A program made the position numbers and the translations under genes. Shown here in pieces: positions 60,281 to 64,000 of a stretch of DNA of 64,000 bases. The stretch's first letter is position 1. Each line of letters begins with the position of its first letter. The stretch is from JABDJX01 sp039942715. GTDB lineage: Bacteria; Pseudomonadota; Alphaproteobacteria; Rhodobacterales; Rhodobacteraceae. The notes under the pieces were generated by a model. The model saw only the letters and a program-made list of their open reading frames with translations, made no database searches and was not told the origin of the DNA. The DNA lies in NCBI GenBank assembly GCA_039942715.1, contig JBDVBY010000007.1, positions 248,001 to 312,000 on the forward strand, given 5' to 3'.

Positions 60281-62680
60281 TTAATTTGTAAGGGTAAAGC
60301 TCTCTACCCACATCTGACCGTCGCGCTGAATGGCAAAGCTAAAATCTGTTCGCCCTGTTTGCAGGTCGCGCTCGATGATCTGGCGAAGCGTGTCAGCCCC
60401 TTCGATCCGCTCACTCGTCGGGATGAATGCAACAACTTCGTCGCCCACTTCGAACGACGACCCAGCAGGGGCAGCCGTAACTGTGGTCAACCAATTGTCG
60501 CCATCCGCGGCGCGGGCTTCAAAGCCCAGTCCATTCAAAAGCATGGTTGAATGCACCAGCGGCAGGATCAGGATGCGATCGATCGCGGCACCAGACACTT
60601 GCGCTTCGGTTGAGACATTCAACTGAAGTTCGCCACCGCTAACGTTATTTGCGTTTGCTGCAACCAATTCATTCGCCTGCGCGGTGCTGGTCACGGCTTC
60701 GCCGTTGATTGTCAAAATGCGCGTACCTTCAGCAAGCCAAAACGGTGCATCAGCGAATACGTTTTCAACAACGCCAGGCTCGGTCTCTGACAAAGTAAAC
60801 GGCAGTTGAGCGATGCCTACATTGCCCATAACGCCTGCAACATCCGTCGGAGTGTTGATCGCTGGCGTTACCAATTCGACGCCTGCGGGCAATTCGGTTG
60901 GTGCGGCTTCTGGGGTTATGAGTTCGACACCGGCCGGCAACTCGGTTGGAGCGGCTTCTGGCGTTACCAATTCGACACCCTCAGGCAAAGCATTCGCAGA
61001 AAGCTCTGGTGTTGAGGCTTCTGGCGTTACCAATTCCACACCGGCTGGCAGGTCATTGGCCGACAACTCTGGTGCAGAAGTTTCCGGTGCAGACGCTTCC
61101 GGCGTTACCAATTCCACGCCCTCAGGCAATGCATTGGCCGACAGTTCTGGAGCAACAATTTCAACCCCAAGCGGCAAGTTTTCAAGCGTCAATGGCGCTT
61201 CAACAACTGGTTCGGCTGGTGGGCTTGCTGGTTCGCTTTGATTTACGAACGGCGTTTCAGAAACCGCTTGTCCCAATGTTGGAGCTGACGCGATGTCCAC
61301 TCCGTCAATCTCTGTGAGCGACGGTGGCGTATCTTGCTGCGTTGCGCCAGTTGGGGCAATCAACGTGTCAGCCAAAGTAGGCTGAGTGGACGCTGTGTCC
61401 TGTTCGGCGGCTGCAGCAGCTGCGGCTGCCGCGGCTGCGGCTGCTGCGACGGCTGCGGCTGCGGCTGCAGTTTCCTCCGTTGCGGGAGCTTCTGTTGCTT
61501 GGCTAAATTCTGGCTGTGTGCCGGAAACAAAGGGTGCGTCCGAGACAGTGCTTTGCGTTGCAACGTCCTCTGACCCGCCTTGGGTCGCGAAATATCCAAC
61601 TGCTGCAATGGCGACGACAGCAGCCGTGGAACCAAGCAAAAGCGGCATTTTTGATGCTTCACCGCCTGCTGCAGCTACTTTACGAGGTGTGGCAACGCGA
61701 GACTGTACACGCGACTTTGGTGCAGGCGCTGGTTCGGCAACTTCTTCGCCGTTCAGCATTGCAAGCCAGTCTTCAGCACTCTGAATGCGTTCACGTGGCA
61801 AAACCGACATGGCTTTGTCCAGCGATGTGCAGAACACTTCGTCGTAGTCATTGGTACGCTGACCAAGAGGCACAAACGGATCGGTATCTCCCGCAGCGGC
61901 AGCCGCAAGACGCGTCTGGCTATCGGGGGGCAATTCACCTGTGATGATGTGGTAAAAGCTGGCCGCGAGCGAATAAAGATCGCAAGACGGGCTTTGCTCG
62001 GAGCCGGCCACATAGAATTCTTGCGGCGAGTAGCCGTCTTTTACAACGCGCAGAGCGGAAAGAAGGCGGCTTTGCTTGCTGGCTTCTTCGCGGGCAGCGC
62101 CAAAGTCGATCAGAACCGGTTCATTGTCGGCACGGACCAAAATATTATCGGGCGAAATATCGCGGTGCAAAATGCCTTGCTTGTGCACAAACGAAATGGC
62201 GTCCAGCATCTTCGTCACGTAGCCGCGAATTTGCGCGGGGGTCAAAACACCTGGCGTTTCGGTGATAATCTCCAACAGATCCATGCCTTCGACGTAATCA
62301 AGCGCCATGTATGCTGTGCCATTGTCTTCAAAGACTTGGTGCACGCCGACAATATTCGGGTGGCTTGCTTTGGCCAATGACCGCGCTTCTTGCGTGAAAA
62401 GACGCACAATCGAGCGCAATTCAGCCTGATGCGCACGCGAACGAGCGACCACGGAAGCGTTCTGACGCCGGCAAAATGTGCCGGGGAAGCATTCCTTGAT
62501 CACAACAAGCCGATCCAGGCTGTCGCGGGCAAGATAAGTGATCCCAAAACCACCGGAGTTCAGGAAACTCTCAATGGTGTACTGGCCATGCATTAACTGC
62601 GTGCCGGGGGTTAGTTCATCGACGAATTCTTCTTCGCCAGATTCATGCAAGTCATCAACTTGAGCCTCTTGCACCGTCAT
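60281..62680 (-). CDS. Membrane Ser/Thr protein kinase with poly-Ala and tandem-repeat stalk and C-terminal PDZ-like domain
   Basis: Kinase domain about residues 28-300: Gly-rich GGFGITYLARD, the Lys in VVIKECF, HRDISPDNIL (catalytic loop) and DFGAA. One membrane segment near 342-363 (MPLLLGSTAAVVAIAAVGYF), then a poly-Ala run (about 402-425). Six copies of an LPxGVELVTPEA-type repeat occupy about 500-610, followed by a PDZ-like region (VFADAPFWLAEGTRILTINGEAV). The extracytoplasmic part is thus a long stalk with a ligand module. ATG 62680. First gene of a five-gene leftward operon with FHA, PP2C, a pseudo-GTPase and a small protein. Confidence 0.92.
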   Translation of the reverse strand: MTVQEAQVDDLHESGEEEFVDELTPGTQLMHGQYTIESFLNSGGFGITYLARDSLDRLVVIKECFPGTFCRRQNASVVARSRAHQAELRSIVRLFTQEARSLAKASHPNIVGVHQVFEDNGTAYMALDYVEGMDLLEIITETPGVLTPAQIRGYVTKMLDAISFVHKQGILHRDISPDNILVRADNEPVLIDFGAAREEASKQSRLLSALRVVKDGYSPQEFYVAGSEQSPSCDLYSLAASFYHIITGELPPDSQTRLAAAAAGDTDPFVPLGQRTNDYDEVFCTSLDKAMSVLPRERIQSAEDWLAMLNGEEVAEPAPAPKSRVQSRVATPRKVAAAGGEASKMPLLLGSTAAVVAIAAVGYFATQGGSEDVATQSTVSDAPFVSGTQPEFSQATEAPATEETAAAAAAVAAAAAAAAAAAAAAEQDTASTQPTLADTLIAPTGATQQDTPPSLTEIDGVDIASAPTLGQAVSETPFVNQSEPASPPAEPVVEAPLTLENLPLGVEIVAPELSANALPEGVELVTPEASAPETSAPELSANDLPAGVELVTPEASTPELSANALPEGVELVTPEAAPTELPAGVELITPEAAPTELPAGVELVTPAINTPTDVAGVMGNVGIAQLPFTLSETEPGVVENVFADAPFWLAEGTRILTINGEAVTSTAQANELVAANANNVSGGELQLNVSTEAQVSGAAIDRILILPLVHSTMLLNGLGFEARAADGDNWLTTVTAAPAGSSFEVGDEVVAFIPTSERIEGADTLRQIIERDLQTGRTDFSFAIQRDGQMWVESFTLTN
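60850..61180. repeat. Tandem coding repeat in the kinase stalk
   Basis: Six imperfect copies of a unit coding LP(E/A)GVELVTPEA plus variable Ala/Ser/Pro/Thr spacers such as APELSAN. DNA of the copies is nearly identical (for example GGCGTTACCAATTC recurs), so recent duplication and length variation between strains are likely. Confidence 0.85.
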
Positions 62681-62950
62681 ACTTGTAATCCCTTGTGACT
62701 CGATTCAAACAGCCGTTCTTCACAGACACTTTTTGTTGACGAATGAGGCACAAAGAAGGTGGTGGTGCGTAAACACAGTGAAATTTTAGGGTTTTTTAAC
62801 GTTTTTTGATGCGCTTACGGGGAGGATTCAAACCCTGAAACAACAGGATTTCACGGGCATTTGTTACCATAAATAGGTGCCGTTTCCTGAACGTTCAGCC
62901 GATTTTGCTGCAATTGTTGATGTTTAGACACCAAACAATTTGGGCGAATT
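62681..62950. promoter_or_regulatory. Promoter region of the kinase operon
   Basis: A 270-base gap, AT-rich with several T-runs (62790-62812). It must hold the promoter of the leftward kinase operon and the end of the hisA transcript. No strong hairpin with a U-run was clear. Confidence 0.4.
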
Positions 62951-63676
62951 TCAGTCTTTTGCTTTCGTTTTTAACAATGCGTCGGCCAAATCTATCGCTC
63001 CATCATAAAGAGCGCGCCCGGAAATAGCGCCTGCAATCACGCCTGTGTCGCGCAACGCCAGCAAGTCTTCCATCGAAGACACGCCCCCACTGGCGATCAC
63101 TGGAACAGAAACCGCGCGCGCCAAAGCTTCGGTCGCGGTGATGTTCGGTCCCGCCATCGCACCATCGCGCTCAATGTCGGTATATATAATGGCCGCAATA
63201 CCAGCGTCCTCAAAAGCGCGCGCCAGATCAACAACCTGCATGTCTGTTTCTGTCGCCCAACCACGCGTGGCAACAAGACCGTTCCTCGCATCCAAACCAA
63301 CAGCCACCTGTCCGGGAAAAGCTTTGGCCGCCTCACGGACCAAATCCGGGTCTTCGACCGCAACTGTGCCAAGGATTACGCGTGCCAGCCCTTTTTCAAG
63401 CCAGCGTTCGATCGTGGCCAAATCGCGGATGCCGCCACCAAGCTGTGCGGGCACTGAAAGCGCTCCCAAAATAGCATCGACCGCGGCCCCGTTCACCGGT
63501 TGACCGGCGAAGGCGCCATTCAGATCAACCAGATGGATCCACTCGGCGCCCGCGTCTTCAAACGCCAGAGCTTGGGCCGCGGGATCATCGTTGAACACCG
63601 TGGCCTGCGACATTTCTCCTTTATAAAGGCGCACGCAGTTGCCGTCTTTCAGGTCAATTGCAGGATATAAGATCAT
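62951..63676 (-). CDS. hisA: Phosphoribosylformimino-5-aminoimidazole carboxamide ribotide isomerase (HisA)
   Basis: Histidine biosynthesis isomerase (ProFAR to PRFAR). The 241-residue TIM barrel has the catalytic Asp in PAIDLKDG and the second in VGLDARNG; phosphate-site loops are LGGGIRD and VIASGGVSS. Normal length. Histidine genes such as hisF or hisH would be expected upstream, but the neighbouring gene on the right is a divergent DUF2147 gene, so hisA starts its own transcript here. Confidence 0.96.
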   Translation of the reverse strand: MILYPAIDLKDGNCVRLYKGEMSQATVFNDDPAAQALAFEDAGAEWIHLVDLNGAFAGQPVNGAAVDAILGALSVPAQLGGGIRDLATIERWLEKGLARVILGTVAVEDPDLVREAAKAFPGQVAVGLDARNGLVATRGWATETDMQVVDLARAFEDAGIAAIIYTDIERDGAMAGPNITATEALARAVSVPVIASGGVSSMEDLLALRDTGVIAGAISGRALYDGAIDLADALLKTKAKD

Positions 63677-63825
63677 CGCGCTCGCTCCGCTTTTGGGTCA
63701 GGCGTTGTCTTGCCGTTTGACGCGGCGTCTTTCAAGCGCATATCGAGATCTGTCCCCACGTCACACTTGCGTTGTTATGGGCTTGTTCCTCAAGGTCGCA
63801 GGCAAGACAAGGGAGGTCTTTTGGA

Positions 63826-64000
63826 ATGAAACGTCTAACACTTGCCGCGCTGGCGGTTTTGATTGCAACGCCCACGTTTGCCGACCCGGTTCTTGGGCTT
63901 TATAAAACCCAACCCGGCGATGACGGTAAGTTTGGCCATGTCGAGCTTTATACGTGTGATGCGTCTATTTGCGGTGTGATCCGCAAGGCGTTTGATGCAT
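63826..64000 (+). CDS. DUF2147 secreted protein (3' end outside window)
   Basis: ATG 63826 has GGGAGG nine bases upstream. A signal peptide (LAALAVLIATPTFA-DP) is followed by GLYKTQPGDDGKFGHVELYTCDASICGVI, which fits the DUF2147 pattern, a small lipocalin-like periplasmic domain of unknown function with a conserved Cys pair. Divergent from hisA. The frame runs off the window end. Confidence 0.85.
   Translation, partial: MKRLTLAALAVLIATPTFADPVLGLYKTQPGDDGKFGHVELYTCDASICGVIRKAFDA

Noticed and set aside
60850..61180. Tandem repeats considered as a CRISPR array
   Set aside because: Repeats are in frame within a kinase gene, lack unique spacers of constant size, and no cas genes are present.

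Overview
The window looks like chromosome from a marine alphaproteobacterium of the Roseobacter group (Rhodobacteraceae). The signs are moderately GC-rich coding DNA, a VPLPA-CTERM type surface protein, the ribB-ribH-nusB operon, a RibB whose GTP-cyclohydrolase half is degenerate, and dense ABC-transporter operons with GntR and LysR regulators. Assignments are from reading the sequence and translations only; no database search was run.

Layout. 1-5055: core chromosome (C-terminal part of a spondin-like VPLPA-CTERM protein, ribB-ribH-nusB, recJ). 5145-5219: tRNA-Glu(TTC). The last 16 bp of this tRNA recur exactly at 38358-38373, next to a primase-polymerase/helicase gene, while a tyrosine integrase, an excisionase-like protein and a MerR-like regulator sit directly beside the tRNA. 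I read 5204-38373 as one integrated genomic island of about 33 kb. Its backbone (integrase end 5.2-7.5 kb, replication end 36.0-38.4 kb) encloses about 28 kb of metabolic cargo in three blocks: (a) 8.1-20.2 kb, a DapA-like lyase, iron alcohol dehydrogenase, PanE-like reductase, EamA exporter, LysR regulator and a complete dipeptide-type ABC importer co-transcribed with a D-2-hydroxyacid dehydrogenase and an NHL beta-propeller; (b) 20.8-33.0 kb, a redox/copper block; (c) 33.4-35.9 kb, a Gfo/Idh dehydrogenase plus TIM-barrel isomerase with the remnant of a GntR regulator.

Block (b) is the best candidate for an undescribed system. Ferredoxin-NADP reductase and FdxA are divergent from a DUF971 protein, an AprA-like flavoprotein, an AprB-like two-cluster ferredoxin and a HEAT-repeat protein. 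An ABC importer follows whose long binding protein ends in a NosL-like segment, with one orthodox permease, one cysteine-pair membrane protein and one ATPase. Then come SCO1, PCuAC, a dihaem cytochrome c and a Crp/Fnr regulator. Uptake of a substrate, iron-sulfur/flavin redox chemistry and copper delivery appear combined in one locus.

38.4-47.0 kb returns to chromosome: a polysaccharide cluster (GT39-like, GT4-like and GT2-like transferases, Wzx-like flippase) and a DUF2339 membrane protein. 47.2-56.5 kb is a sugar catabolic locus: an ABC importer transcribed leftwards, divergent from a GntR regulator, aldo/keto reductase, PfkB kinase, transaldolase-like aldolase and SDR dehydrogenase, with an 18-bp perfect palindrome in the divergent promoter region. 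A bidirectional terminator at 56.55 kb separates it from a five-gene leftward operon (Ser/Thr kinase, FHA protein, PP2C phosphatase, a putative pseudo-GTPase, a small protein). hisA and the start of a DUF2147 gene close the window.
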